The notes beneath the pieces are model-generated. The model was not told the DNA's origin, made no database searches, and saw only the letters and a program-made list of their open reading frames with translations. From the NCBI GenBank assembly GCA_012519205.1, contig JAAYQR010000023.1, forward strand, positions 96,140 through 160,139: DNA of 64,000 nucleotides, written 5' to 3'. Shown here piece after piece: positions 56,416 to 64,000 of this stretch. This DNA is from Candidatus Epulonipiscium sp. Lineage in GTDB: Bacteria; Bacillota; Clostridia; Lachnospirales; Defluviitaleaceae. Made by a program: the position numbers and the translations under genes. Every line of letters begins with the position of its first letter. The stretch's first letter is position 1.

Positions 56416-56895
56416 TTGAAAAAGATTACAAGTTTTACGGTAAATCACCTTAATCTATTAAAAGGTATCTATGTTTCTAGAAAAGATCCCATTGGCTCCG
56501 AAATCATTACCACTTTTGACATACGGATGAAAGAGCCCAACCGCGAACCAGTGCTTAATACAGCAGAAATCCACACAATGGAACATCTTGGAGCTACTTT
56601 TCTTAGAAATCATATAGCCTTTTCTGAAAAAATAATCTATTTTGGTCCCATGGGGTGTAGAACTGGTTTTTATCTTGTGGTTCATGGGGATTTTCTATCT
56701 GAAGATATGCTTTCTTTAATTAAAGAAATGTTTGAGTTTATGGCAAACTTTACAGGGAGTATCCCTGGAGCTTCTGCAATTGAATGTGGAAATTATCTTG
56801 ATATGAATCTGCCAATAGCTAAATATGAGGCCGAAAAGTTTCTAAAAGACATCCTTAGGGATATTAAAAAAGAAAACTTATACTACCCTATTTAA
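56416..56895 (+). CDS. luxS: S-ribosylhomocysteine lyase
   Basis: Cleaves S-ribosylhomocysteine to homocysteine and DPD, the precursor of autoinducer-2. TTG 56416 after AGGAGGG gives 159 residues, the usual LuxS length; the upstream ATG at 56377 has no ribosome site. Zinc ligands are H53 and H57 (HTMEH) and C124 (IECGNYLDM), and the catalytic cysteine is C81 (GPMGCRTGFY). No nucleosidase (pfs/mtnN) gene lies beside it. Monocistronic or with the small ORF downstream. Confidence 0.96.
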   Translation: MKKITSFTVNHLNLLKGIYVSRKDPIGSEIITTFDIRMKEPNREPVLNTAEIHTMEHLGATFLRNHIAFSEKIIYFGPMGCRTGFYLVVHGDFLSEDMLSLIKEMFEFMANFTGSIPGASAIECGNYLDMNLPIAKYEAEKFLKDILRDIKKENLYYPI

Positions 56896-57001
56896 TTTAT
56901 TTATTCATTAATTTCGATTTACTATCTAGTAATTATCACCAAGCATATGTATTCATTTACTGCATAAGCTAATTAGGATAAGAAAAGGAAGGGGCATAAC
57001 C

Positions 57002-57184
57002 ATGATTAAGTTTCCTAATCCATCTTTTCGTAAATATACTTATCCTAGAAGTACACTTTTAAGGTTAAATTCTAACAACCCATTATTATCCTCTCAGGAA
57101 TATATTCTATATGGCTATCATAACGAATATACCCAAGAATATGATAAGGGCCGAAATTTATACCCTTGTCACCCCGAGGGTTAG
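57002..57184 (+). CDS. Small hypothetical protein (60 residues)
   Basis: ATG 57002 with GGAAGGGG nine bases upstream, followed by a terminator 14 bases past the stop. The product is Tyr/Asn/Pro-rich (NPSFRKYTYPRSTLLRL; YILYGYHNEYTQEYDKG) with no membrane segment and no family I recognise. The ribosome site and terminator argue that it is real; chance cannot be excluded. Confidence 0.5.
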   Translation: MIKFPNPSFRKYTYPRSTLLRLNSNNPLLSSQEYILYGYHNEYTQEYDKGRNLYPCHPEG

Positions 57185-57197
57185 TAAGAACCTATAA

Positions 57198-57229
57198 AAC
57201 AAAAGTCCCCGTACATGGGGACTTTTGTT
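57198..57229. terminator. Bidirectional terminator
   Basis: Thirteen-bp stem AACAAAAGTCCCC / GGGGACTTTTGTT with a six-base loop between convergent small genes. Confidence 0.85.
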
Positions 57230-57419
57230 ATTCGCCTAATTTTCTTGTTATAAGTTTTTGTATTTCTGATGCCTGCATTCCTTCATTCTCTGCAAAACGT
57301 TTAAAACAATCACTAATTTCTTCATCGTCTATTTCTTGAGAATAATTCTGAAAATCCCTCACTCTTTCTTGGGTATCTAAGAGAGCCTTCTTTAGGTAAT
57401 CCGACGTATTAAGTTCCAT
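57228..57419 (-). CDS. Small helical acidic protein (63 residues)
   Basis: ATG 57419 behind TAGGAGGTAGG. The sequence (DYLKKALLDTQERVRDFQNYSQEIDDEEISDCFKRFAENEGMQASEIQKLI) predicts two amphipathic helices of rubrerythrin-like character, including EENE-type acid positions, though too short for a di-iron fold. Similar small proteins occur in Clostridia as uncharacterised conserved hypotheticals. Monocistronic with a terminator. Confidence 0.75.
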   Translation of the reverse strand: MELNTSDYLKKALLDTQERVRDFQNYSQEIDDEEISDCFKRFAENEGMQASEIQKLITRKLGE

Positions 57420-57539
57420 TTCCTACCTCCTAGAAAATATGGATTTATACCTTAAAATGATTCATCTATAAGATTAGTATAAATATATTTAAATATGTTA
57501 TACCTATAATAATCTTCCATAATACTCTTAGGAGGTTTT

Positions 57540-58805
57540 TTAATTGATATAAATTATTTTTTCTTTTTCATTCCAGATTACAGTCTTTTCGAGAGCTTCA
57601 CCTAAAAATCTAAGTGGTACCATAATAACCTTTTTAGGGGTTAATACTACCGTATTATTCATTTGCTTTTCTTCCCCGTTTATATATACCTTATCGCTAT
57701 CTATTATGAATTGCACTTTTGTTTCTTTGTTTTTTACTAATACCACTCCACCTGCTTCGTCATAAGTAAACTCCGCCCCCAAGGATTTTACAACATCCTC
57801 AACGGGAACTAGAATGGTAAAATTTCTGTCAATATAAGGGGATTGGGTTGGGAAATGAACTTTGCCACCATTAATATAAATTTCTATCTCCCGACCCATT
57901 ACTTCTTCATCTTTTATGGATGTTATTATAGATACTATTTTAGCCTTTACTTTATCTATGATAGTAAAAGAGCTTTTGCTATATTTAATTTTTTTAGCCA
58001 AATCTTCTTCGATATCATATCCGCTTACTTGTATTCTTTTTAATAAATGGGGTGTAGCATCTTCATAATTCATTTTATCTTTGATGATAAAAGTAGCCCT
58101 ATAACCGACTTCCTTAGCGGCTTTCTCCGACGCTCTACTGTATTCCCCAAAAGGATATGCTAAAGCAATGACTTTATTACCTATATTCTTTTCTATATCT
58201 TCCTTTGATTTTAATAAATCCTCTTTTATCCTTTTTTCAAATTCTTCATCTGATTCAATCTTTATATCACTATGGATAGGTCTTGTTAATGCTCCTTTAC
58301 TTCCTTTTATTGTATCAATTTTATAATGGGAGTTATAGGAATGGGATTGAATGTCTACAAGACCCAAATCATACATTTCTTTTGCCTGCTCCCATGTAAA
58401 ATGAGGGGTCACCCCTGGCTGTTTTTCCCTAAAGCTGGTAACTACAAAAATGGTTGCCTTCATATTTTCTTCCTTTAGAACAGGATACGCAAGGGTATAA
58501 TTACTAAGATATCCATCGTCTATAGTAATTATGATAGGTTTTTTGGGGAATGGTTTTTTTTGCTTCAAAAAACCTATCAATTCTTCAATTGTAACTGTTT
58601 CATATCCTTCTTCTTTCAAAAACTTCAGGTGTCTTTGAAAGTTTTGTGGATGAATGGTGGTTTCACTAATACCCTCAGTATCAAAATGATGGTACATTAA
58701 AACTGGGATTTGAACTAAAGAATCTTTGTAAATCCTTTTGTAACTAGCATAAATAAGGATAATCCCTAGAATACAAAACAATGTATAAAATAACCTTTTT
58801 CTCAT
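57540..58805 (-). CDS. Polysaccharide deacetylase with C-terminal copper-amine-oxidase-like domain
   Basis: A 421-residue membrane-anchored enzyme (helix at about 5-22). The NodB-like deacetylase domain covers about 35-265 with motif 1 TIDDGYLSN, motif 2 SHSYNSH, motif 3 ALAYPFGEYS. The C-terminal region (about 300-421) resembles the Cu_amine_oxid_N1 stalk domain (PTQSPYIDRNFTILVPVEDVVKSLGAEF..VPLRFLGEAL), which binds cell-surface ligands in clostridial proteins. Start ATG 58805 after GGGGGCGCC. Likely N-deacetylates peptidoglycan or another wall glycan. Confidence 0.9.
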   Translation of the reverse strand: MRKRLFYTLFCILGIILIYASYKRIYKDSLVQIPVLMYHHFDTEGISETTIHPQNFQRHLKFLKEEGYETVTIEELIGFLKQKKPFPKKPIIITIDDGYLSNYTLAYPVLKEENMKATIFVVTSFREKQPGVTPHFTWEQAKEMYDLGLVDIQSHSYNSHYKIDTIKGSKGALTRPIHSDIKIESDEEFEKRIKEDLLKSKEDIEKNIGNKVIALAYPFGEYSRASEKAAKEVGYRATFIIKDKMNYEDATPHLLKRIQVSGYDIEEDLAKKIKYSKSSFTIIDKVKAKIVSIITSIKDEEVMGREIEIYINGGKVHFPTQSPYIDRNFTILVPVEDVVKSLGAEFTYDEAGGVVLVKNKETKVQFIIDSDKVYINGEEKQMNNTVVLTPKKVIMVPLRFLGEALEKTVIWNEKEKIIYIN

Positions 58806-58868
58806 GGCGCCCCCTATTTATTTTGTATAATATCCTTTTATTATACTATAAAAATGGGCCTATGCATA

Positions 58869-61259
58869 TTATTCCCTTAGTTGCGCTCCTAAATTGGTTT
58901 CCAATCCATTTAATATTTTCTTTACCGCTTTATTTACCTCTTCTTCCTTAAGGGTTCTATCAGTGGCCCTAAAGGTTATGGAATAAGCAACAGATTTATA
59001 TCCTTCTTCTATTTGTTTTCCTTTATATACATCAAAAAGTTCATAGGATTCTAGGTTTTTGCCTCCCCTTTGCTTAATTACATTTTCTATGTCTTTTACC
59101 AATATTTCATCCTTAACTAACATTGCAATATCCCTTGATACTGCAGGATATTTAGGAAGGGGCTTATATTCCCTATCAAGGTTAGCAGCCTTTAATATAT
59201 CAGGTACATCTATAACTCCTACATATACCCTAGCTTCTATATCATAACTTTCTGATACCATTGGATGAAGTTCGCCTAAATACCCTATTTCCTTATTATT
59301 TATAGATATCGCCGCAGTACGGCCAGGATGCATCCAAGATAAATCCCGCTTTAAACTGTATTCTACTTTTTCAGCCATTCCTAATGTCTCAAAAAGTGCT
59401 TCTATGGCTCCTTTTAGGTCATAGAAGTCTCCCTTTCCATACATACCAATAGTAAGTTTTCCTCTTTCATCGGGAAGTTCTGTAAGGGGTAGGGATTTAG
59501 GAATGTATACCTTTGCTAATTCATATAAACAAGCTTCTTCATTCCTTCTATTGTAGTTAGTGGACAAAGAACTAAGGATACCATTTAATGTTTGGGTCCT
59601 CATTACACTAAAGTCTTCTCCTAAAGGATTGGAAATAGTTATTGCATTACGAAGTATGCTGTCTTTACCGATATTTAATCTATCAAATACCTTGGGACTT
59701 TCAAAAGAATAATTCATGATTTCATAAAATCCTTGACCCTCCATGACTTCCTTAATAACATACTCCACCTTTTGGCTATAGGATTTCTTACCAACCGTTG
59801 GGGTTCCTGTTTCTAGTGTAGTTTCTATCTTATCATATCCATACAATCTTGCAACTTCTTCTGCTAAGTCTGCATTACCTTCTATATCAGGACGGAATGT
59901 GGGTATGATTACAGATTTGGTGTTTTTATCTACTATAAATTCCAGAGAGGTCAAATACCCCATCATTTCATCTTCAGAAATATTTGTACCGAGAAGCTCA
60001 TTAATCTTTTCTGCGGAATAGGGAATAGTCTTAGCTTCTCTCTTGTTCGGATACACATCGACAATTCCCCCTACAATTTCTCCTGCTCCTAGTTCCACTA
60101 CCAATTGTGCTGCCCTATTTAAGGCATCTCCTACAAGATTGGGATCTAATCCTTTTGAATATTTAATGGATGCATCGGTTCTAAGCCCGAGCTTTTTAGC
60201 TGTAACTCTTACATTTGCTCCATTAAAATTAGCGGATTCAAAAAGTATTGTGCTACTTTCTTCTGTTACCTTAGATTCTTCTCCTCCCATGACCCCAGCT
60301 ATAGCTATAGGTTTTCCACCATTGGTGATTAAAAGCATGGATTCATCTAAGTTTCTTCCTTCCCCATCTAGTGTCATGGTTTTCTCTCCGGGCTTTGCGT
60401 TTCGGACAACTATTTTCTTGCTTTCTAATTTTGAGAGATCAAAGGCATGCATGGGCTGACCCATTTCAAGCATAACGTAGTTAGTTATATCTACGATATT
60501 GTTAATTGGTCTAACCCCTGCTGCTAACAGTCTTTGCCTCATCCATTTAGGAGATGGTCCTACCTTAACATTTTTAATAACTCTTGCTGCATATCTTGGA
60601 CATAATTTTGCATTTTGTATTTCTATATCAATATAATCAGAAACATTCTCTTCGTTTTCCTGTACAAATATTTCAGGATATCCAAAGGGTACTCTAAAAG
60701 TTGCTGCAGCTTCCCTTGCAATCCCTATTACGCTAAAGCAATCCGAGCGGTTAGAGGTAACCTCATATTCAACCACTATATCATTAAGTCCAAAGATATC
60801 CTTTATATCTTTTCCTGGGGTGCATTCCTTAGATAAAATATAAATTCCGTCTTCTGGTGCATCAGAATAATCTTCTTTTTCGAAGCCCAATTCCTCTATG
60901 GAGCACATCATCCCCTGAGATTCTACCCCACGGAGTTTACCAGTCTTAATCTTTATTCCACCGGGTAGGGTTGAACCATTAAGGGCAATGGGAACATAGT
61001 CCCCTACTGAAATATTATCGGCACCCGTAACTATCTGGAGAGTTTCTTTCCCTGTGTCAACCTTTGTAACTACTAGTTTATCAGCATCAGGATGACTATC
61101 TATGGAAAGAATTTTCCCAACTACTACATTGGTTATTTCTTTTCCCAATTCTACATAGGTTTCTACTTTAGAACCAGACATGGTCATAGCATCTATATAA
61201 GATTTTATATCAGAATTAATTGGCGTATAATCTTTAAGCCAAGACATAGGTATATTCAT
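58869..61259 (-). CDS. pheT: Phenylalanyl-tRNA synthetase beta subunit
   Basis: A 796-residue subunit with the N-terminal tRNA-binding OB domain (VVGKILSIDSHPDADKLVVTKVD), B3/B4 editing domain (NRSDCFSVIGIAREAAATF, then the LEMGQPMHAFDL motif), B5 domain, catalytic-like core and C-terminal anticodon-binding FDX-ACB domain (PLPKYPAVSRDIAMLV). Start ATG 61259 follows GAAAGGAG. Fourteen bases after pheS, same operon under the T-box. Confidence 0.97.
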   Translation of the reverse strand: MNIPMSWLKDYTPINSDIKSYIDAMTMSGSKVETYVELGKEITNVVVGKILSIDSHPDADKLVVTKVDTGKETLQIVTGADNISVGDYVPIALNGSTLPGGIKIKTGKLRGVESQGMMCSIEELGFEKEDYSDAPEDGIYILSKECTPGKDIKDIFGLNDIVVEYEVTSNRSDCFSVIGIAREAAATFRVPFGYPEIFVQENEENVSDYIDIEIQNAKLCPRYAARVIKNVKVGPSPKWMRQRLLAAGVRPINNIVDITNYVMLEMGQPMHAFDLSKLESKKIVVRNAKPGEKTMTLDGEGRNLDESMLLITNGGKPIAIAGVMGGEESKVTEESSTILFESANFNGANVRVTAKKLGLRTDASIKYSKGLDPNLVGDALNRAAQLVVELGAGEIVGGIVDVYPNKREAKTIPYSAEKINELLGTNISEDEMMGYLTSLEFIVDKNTKSVIIPTFRPDIEGNADLAEEVARLYGYDKIETTLETGTPTVGKKSYSQKVEYVIKEVMEGQGFYEIMNYSFESPKVFDRLNIGKDSILRNAITISNPLGEDFSVMRTQTLNGILSSLSTNYNRRNEEACLYELAKVYIPKSLPLTELPDERGKLTIGMYGKGDFYDLKGAIEALFETLGMAEKVEYSLKRDLSWMHPGRTAAISINNKEIGYLGELHPMVSESYDIEARVYVGVIDVPDILKAANLDREYKPLPKYPAVSRDIAMLVKDEILVKDIENVIKQRGGKNLESYELFDVYKGKQIEEGYKSVAYSITFRATDRTLKEEEVNKAVKKILNGLETNLGAQLRE

Positions 61260-61273
61260 ATTTATACTCCTTT

Positions 61274-62293
61274 CTAAAATTGACTCAAGAATCTAACATC
61301 ATTTTCTACAAATAAACGTAAGTCCTTTACACCATACTTACTCATGGCAAGTCTTTCAAGCCCCATACCAAAGGCAAACCCAGTGTATACATCAGAATCA
61401 ACTCCTGCCATTTTAAGGACTTTAGGATGAACCATCCCACAGCCTAATACTTCTATCCATCCACTGCCCTTGCATACCCGGCAGCCTTCCCCACCACAAG
61501 CTACGCAGGATACATCCATTTCTGCACTGGGCTCAGTAAATGGGAAGAAGTGAGGGCGAAATCTTACCTTTACCTTATCTCCGAATAATTCCTTCGCAAA
61601 TACTTCTAGGGCGCCCTTTAAGTCTGCAAATGTGATGTTTTTATCCACAACTAATCCTTCTAGCTGGTGGAAAACTGGAGAGTGGGTAGCATCCACTTCA
61701 TCTGAGCGATATACCTTACCCGGACATATAATCCTAATCGGGGGTTCCTGTTTTTCCATAACTCTAACTTGGATTGGAGATGTTGCTGTACGCAGCATAA
61801 AGTTTTTATTGATATAAAAGGTATCCTGCTCATCCCTTGCCGGATGTTCTTCTGGAATATTTAGGGCCTCAAAATTATAGTATTCAGTTTCTATTTCAGG
61901 TCCTTCTGCTATTTTATAGCCCATACCAAGGAAGATTTCTTTTATTTCATCTACCACTAAATTCATAGGATGGCGGCGACCCATATTGGTTTTTCTACCC
62001 GGCATAGTAACATCTATTGTTTCTGTCTTTAATTTCATTTCTTGAACCTTTTTGCCTAGATTATTTTTTGTTTCTTCTAACTTAGTTTCAATTGCTTCCC
62101 TAACTTCATTAGCCATTTGTCCAATAATGGGGCGCTCTTCTGAGGACAAGTCTTTCATTCCCCTTAAAACCTGTGTTAATTCACCTTTTTTTCCCAATAA
62201 CTCAATCCGGATTTCATCTAAAGATTTTAATTCTTTTGCATTGTTTAAACGATCCATTGCCTGACTTAAAATGGACTGTAATTTTTCCTTCAT
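61274..62293 (-). CDS. pheS: Phenylalanyl-tRNA synthetase alpha subunit
   Basis: ATG 62293 ([13 protein letters not shown]) with GAAGGGAGAA upstream gives 339 residues, the usual length; the frame opens seven codons earlier. Class II motifs: motif 1 [19 protein letters not shown], motif 2 in [44 protein letters not shown], motif 3 [14 protein letters not shown] zinc-like [17 protein letters not shown] insertion is seen near residue 255. First gene after the T-box leader. Confidence 0.97.
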   Translation of the reverse strand: MKEKLQSILSQAMDRLNNAKELKSLDEIRIELLGKKGELTQVLRGMKDLSSEERPIIGQMANEVREAIETKLEETKNNLGKKVQEMKLKTETIDVTMPGRKTNMGRRHPMNLVVDEIKEIFLGMGYKIAEGPEIETEYYNFEALNIPEEHPARDEQDTFYINKNFMLRTATSPIQVRVMEKQEPPIRIICPGKVYRSDEVDATHSPVFHQLEGLVVDKNITFADLKGALEVFAKELFGDKVKVRFRPHFFPFTEPSAEMDVSCVACGGEGCRVCKGSGWIEVLGCGMVHPKVLKMAGVDSDVYTGFAFGMGLERLAMSKYGVKDLRLFVENDVRFLSQF

Positions 62294-62328
62294 ATTAAAT
62301 TCTCCCTTCTTCAAATAATTTAAACATC

Positions 62329-62361
62329 AAAAAACCCCGCCCCCAAAAAGGGACGGAGTTA
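62329..62361 (-). terminator. T-box intrinsic terminator
   Basis: GC-rich hairpin CTCCGTCCC / GGGGGCGGGG-type with TTTTTT on the minus strand, in the pheST leader just before pheS. Confidence 0.88.
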
Positions 62362-62592
62362 ATCCGCGATACCACCCTAGTTCCTGCAAAGTGCAGACAC
62401 CTTAAACCTATAACGGAGGATTGATTCCGGCATTTATTATTCAGATTCATAAATGCAGCTCCAGCGGGAAATTCAATAGTGACCTGTCCATAAGAATGCT
62501 CTCAGCCGCCGACATTCTTTCTCTTATAAGGGAATCCACCATTTACTTATTGATAATAAATCAATCTACGCTTTCATAGCTTTTGATATTTA
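62329..62592 (-). promoter_or_regulatory. T-box leader controlling pheST
   Basis: A tRNA-sensing riboswitch. The T-box signature AGGGTGGTATCGCGG reads on the minus strand at 62378-62364, followed by the terminator. Upstream, a stem I apical hairpin with AAGAATG / CATTCTT arms is visible, and a candidate phenylalanine specifier UUC (minus strand 62470-62468) lies on its 3' side in GAAUUUCCC. Uncharged tRNA-Phe is expected to stabilise the antiterminator. Confidence 0.92.
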
Positions 62593-62598
62593 TTTTTC

Positions 62599-62626
62599 AT
62601 TTTAGCATAGATATTTACATTGTCAA
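62599..62626 (-). promoter_or_regulatory. Strong sigma-A-type promoter for the pheST T-box
   Basis: TTGACA (62626-62621) and TAAAAT (62604-62599) on the minus strand with a 16-base spacer. Confidence 0.8.
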
Positions 62627-62630
62627 GGGA

Positions 62631-62661
62631 GAAAAATAAAAGGTGGCCGTAGCCACCTTTT
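62631..62661 (-). terminator. Terminator after the duplicated-domain gene
   Basis: Perfect ten-bp stem AAAAGGTGGC / GCCACCTTTT with a CGTA loop and T-rich tract on the minus strand. Confidence 0.88.
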
Positions 62662-62680
62662 AAGGTATAATGGTTAAATC

Positions 62681-63277
62681 TTACAGAACTTGTATACTAT
62701 AAGCCGTAGTTTGGGGCGGAATACTAAGAGTTTGAAAAGTTGCATGGCTTATTTTTACGAGTTGTCCTGGCCTTATACTTCGCAGAGATATTCTTCTACC
62801 TCTTCTATCCAAAATTATTGTTGTATTTGTTACGATAAACTTCATCTGACTATATACATTATTAGCACTTCCCGTATAAAGGAGGTTGTTTTTAGCATCA
62901 ACCTTTAAAACCCTATCTACTTTAATAATAAAAGGCATTTCTCTACTAATAACAACTATTCTAAATGCTCTTGATTGTGGTGGGATACTTTTTGTCATAG
63001 CACTGGAAAAGTCTGCATTAATTCTCATACCCTCTTTTAAACTCCTAAGGGGTAGGGTATACCCAAATTCATCTTGTATTATTGTATTTTGGTGAACTAT
63101 TAAAGTAATGAGCCCCTTATGAGTCATGTTAGTATCACCCATATTTCTATAGGATATGGTTAAGTACCCCATCTCTCTTTCTATCATTATTTCTTCAATC
63201 ATGGCATTCTTAACCCTAATAATATTTTGTTTCCATGAAGGTACATTTCCCTGATTGTAGATCCTTAAGTCATCCAT
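62681..63277 (-). CDS. Hypothetical protein with two copies of a small beta-rich domain
   Basis: A 198-residue protein. Each half ends with a repeat of the pattern V..NTII.D..G....LRS(L/I)..G followed by S(I)PPQ..A(F/Y).I.V: first copy about residues 62-110 (LPLRSLKEGMRI, SIPPQSRAFRIVV), second about 150-198 (ISLRSIRPGQLV, SIPPQTTAYSIQVL). No signal peptide or membrane helix. I know no function. ATG 63277 has AAAGGAAG ten bases upstream. Own terminator; promoter likely in the 100-base gap upstream. Confidence 0.8.
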   Translation of the reverse strand: MDDLRIYNQGNVPSWKQNIIRVKNAMIEEIMIEREMGYLTISYRNMGDTNMTHKGLITLIVHQNTIIQDEFGYTLPLRSLKEGMRINADFSSAMTKSIPPQSRAFRIVVISREMPFIIKVDRVLKVDAKNNLLYTGSANNVYSQMKFIVTNTTIILDRRGRRISLRSIRPGQLVKISHATFQTLSIPPQTTAYSIQVL

Positions 63278-63381
63278 CCTTTAATTCTTCCTTTCATAAT
63301 ATTAGTTTTACAATATATTATGAAATTAGGTAGAATTTTGTAACCAAAAATAGATATAAAGTAGTCAAATTTAATATAATG

Positions 63382-63540
63382 TTACTTTTTGGTAAAACCA
63401 TAAACTAAACAACCAATACCAAAGCCAATACCACTAAAAATGAGCCCAAAGCCAAGAATCCTTGATATGTTTTTATGTCGCCTTTTTCTTATGGTGTACC
63501 ATACGGGAAAATCACAGTCTAAGTCTATCCTATCTCTCAT
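63382..63540 (-). CDS. Small membrane protein (52 residues)
   Basis: ATG at 63540 with AAAGGATG upstream reads 52 codons to a TAA at 63384-63382. The product has a charged N-terminal part (MRDRIDLDCDFP, then TIRKRRHKN) and one glycine-rich hydrophobic segment of about 18 residues (GFGLIFSGIGFGIGCLV) ending GFTKK. The positive-inside pattern and ribosome site suggest a real membrane peptide. No family recognised. Confidence 0.6.
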   Translation of the reverse strand: MRDRIDLDCDFPVWYTIRKRRHKNISRILGFGLIFSGIGFGIGCLVYGFTKK

Positions 63541-63667
63541 AACATTTCATCCTTTCATCATATATATTATTCTTTCTAATCATGCTACCATATTGTTCTT
63601 AATTTGAAAAGGATGAAAAACCTCAATTAAGACTATTAGAGATAAGGCTCTATTATATTCTTTATCT

Positions 63668-64000
63668 TTATCTTTTTAACATCGTCAACAATCTTAAATA
63701 ATGGTTAGCCTCCCGCAGTACATGGTCCGCTAAAAGTGGGGGGATAATGGACTTAATTTTGCATTGTAACAAACCTTCAGTTGATGCCCTTTTAAAATCT
63801 ATTATTCCTTTTGTGTCCTCTATACTTTCTTGAAGTATTTGCCTTTCGGCTGTTTTAATACACACTTCTACTAACTTTTCAAACTTTTTGGCAAAGGCCC
63901 TAGCCTTTTTCCTAAGGTCTTTTTCTGTTGGATCTAGCATACCATCGATAAACTCTGCGTGTTCTCCCATGATATCATTCCAGAAGTTAAGACTTTCGCA
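63668..64000 (-). CDS. DUF2935 family helical protein, C-terminal part (cut by window edge)
   Basis: The frame continues beyond the window (ESLNFWNDI precedes MGEHAEFIDGMLDP), so the internal methionine at 63970 is not the start. At least 110 residues. ESLNFWNDIMGEHAEFIDGMLDPTE matches the repeated helix motif of DUF2935, a ferritin-like four-helix protein of Clostridia with metal-binding E and H residues (EHA here; DHVLREANHYL later). Function unestablished; di-metal binding is inferred. Confidence 0.78.
   Translation of the reverse strand, partial: CESLNFWNDIMGEHAEFIDGMLDPTEKDLRKKARAFAKKFEKLVEVCIKTAERQILQESIEDTKGIIDFKRASTEGLLQCKIKSIIPPLLADHVLREANHYLRLLTMLKR

Noticed and set aside
1..64000. 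CRISPR arrays, IS elements, tRNA or rRNA genes, phage genes, integrase
   Set aside because: I looked for repeat-spacer periodicity, transposase or integrase motifs, tRNA-like cloverleafs and rRNA stretches and saw none; low-level scanning by eye could miss a single tRNA-like sequence.

Overview
The window is AT-rich, densely coded DNA from a low-GC Gram-positive anaerobe, most likely a member of the Clostridia (Bacillota). The signs are lipoprotein solute-binding proteins with lipobox signals, YesM/YesN two-component regulation, a phenylalanine T-box leader, a clostridial-type small ferredoxin, a rho-rpmE-DUF1385-prmC-prfA cluster, AGGAGG-like ribosome binding sites with many TTG/GTG starts, and no outer-membrane genes. 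I cannot resolve the genus. I saw no rRNA, tRNA, CRISPR array, insertion sequence or prophage.

Layout. 1-9545 (minus): one polycistronic carbohydrate-uptake-like operon: a giant solute-binding fusion, two permeases, an NHL/TPR protein, a Yip1 membrane protein, a DUF5696 protein and the start of a further permease cut by the window edge. 9546-10123 is a 578-base leader with an 84-bp element and a strong dyad. 10124-17105 (minus): housekeeping block prfA, prmC, DUF1385, rpmE, rho, LysM protein, zinc-ribbon protein, DegV. 17259-20290: a GGDEF/EAL protein and a divergent PilZ protein, a compact cyclic-di-GMP module. 20461-25979: CNNM/HlyC-type transporter, MATE pump, ferredoxin, YkuD L,D-transpeptidase, secreted TraB/GumN protein. 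26140-43939 (mostly minus): a carbohydrate locus with two paralogous Lpl-type ABC operons flanking a YesM/YesN pair, two SGNH esterases, a GH130 phosphorylase and a LacI regulator; hemerythrin, a membrane-anchored unknown, yvyF and trpS sit inside it. 44184-51167: a chemoreceptor and a Gld-like ABC exporter with GldG-like and DUF4340 partners. 51331-56259: a MarR-controlled RND efflux operon. 56416-64000: luxS, small unknowns, polysaccharide deacetylase, T-box-controlled pheST, a duplicated-domain protein, a 52-residue membrane protein and a partial DUF2935 protein.

How they fit together. The central locus probably imports and phosphorolyses acetylated beta-manno-oligosaccharides or similar glycans: esterases deacetylate, ABC systems import, GH130 phosphorolyses, and LacI plus YesM/YesN control expression. 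Near-identical promoter-operator layouts upstream of lacI and GH130 support LacI control. An 84-bp element shared, without gaps, by the first operon's leader and by the promoter region of one Lpl operon suggests that the uncharacterised DUF5696 operon belongs to the same regulatory circuit. That shared element and the DUF5696 operon are the best candidates for something undescribed.
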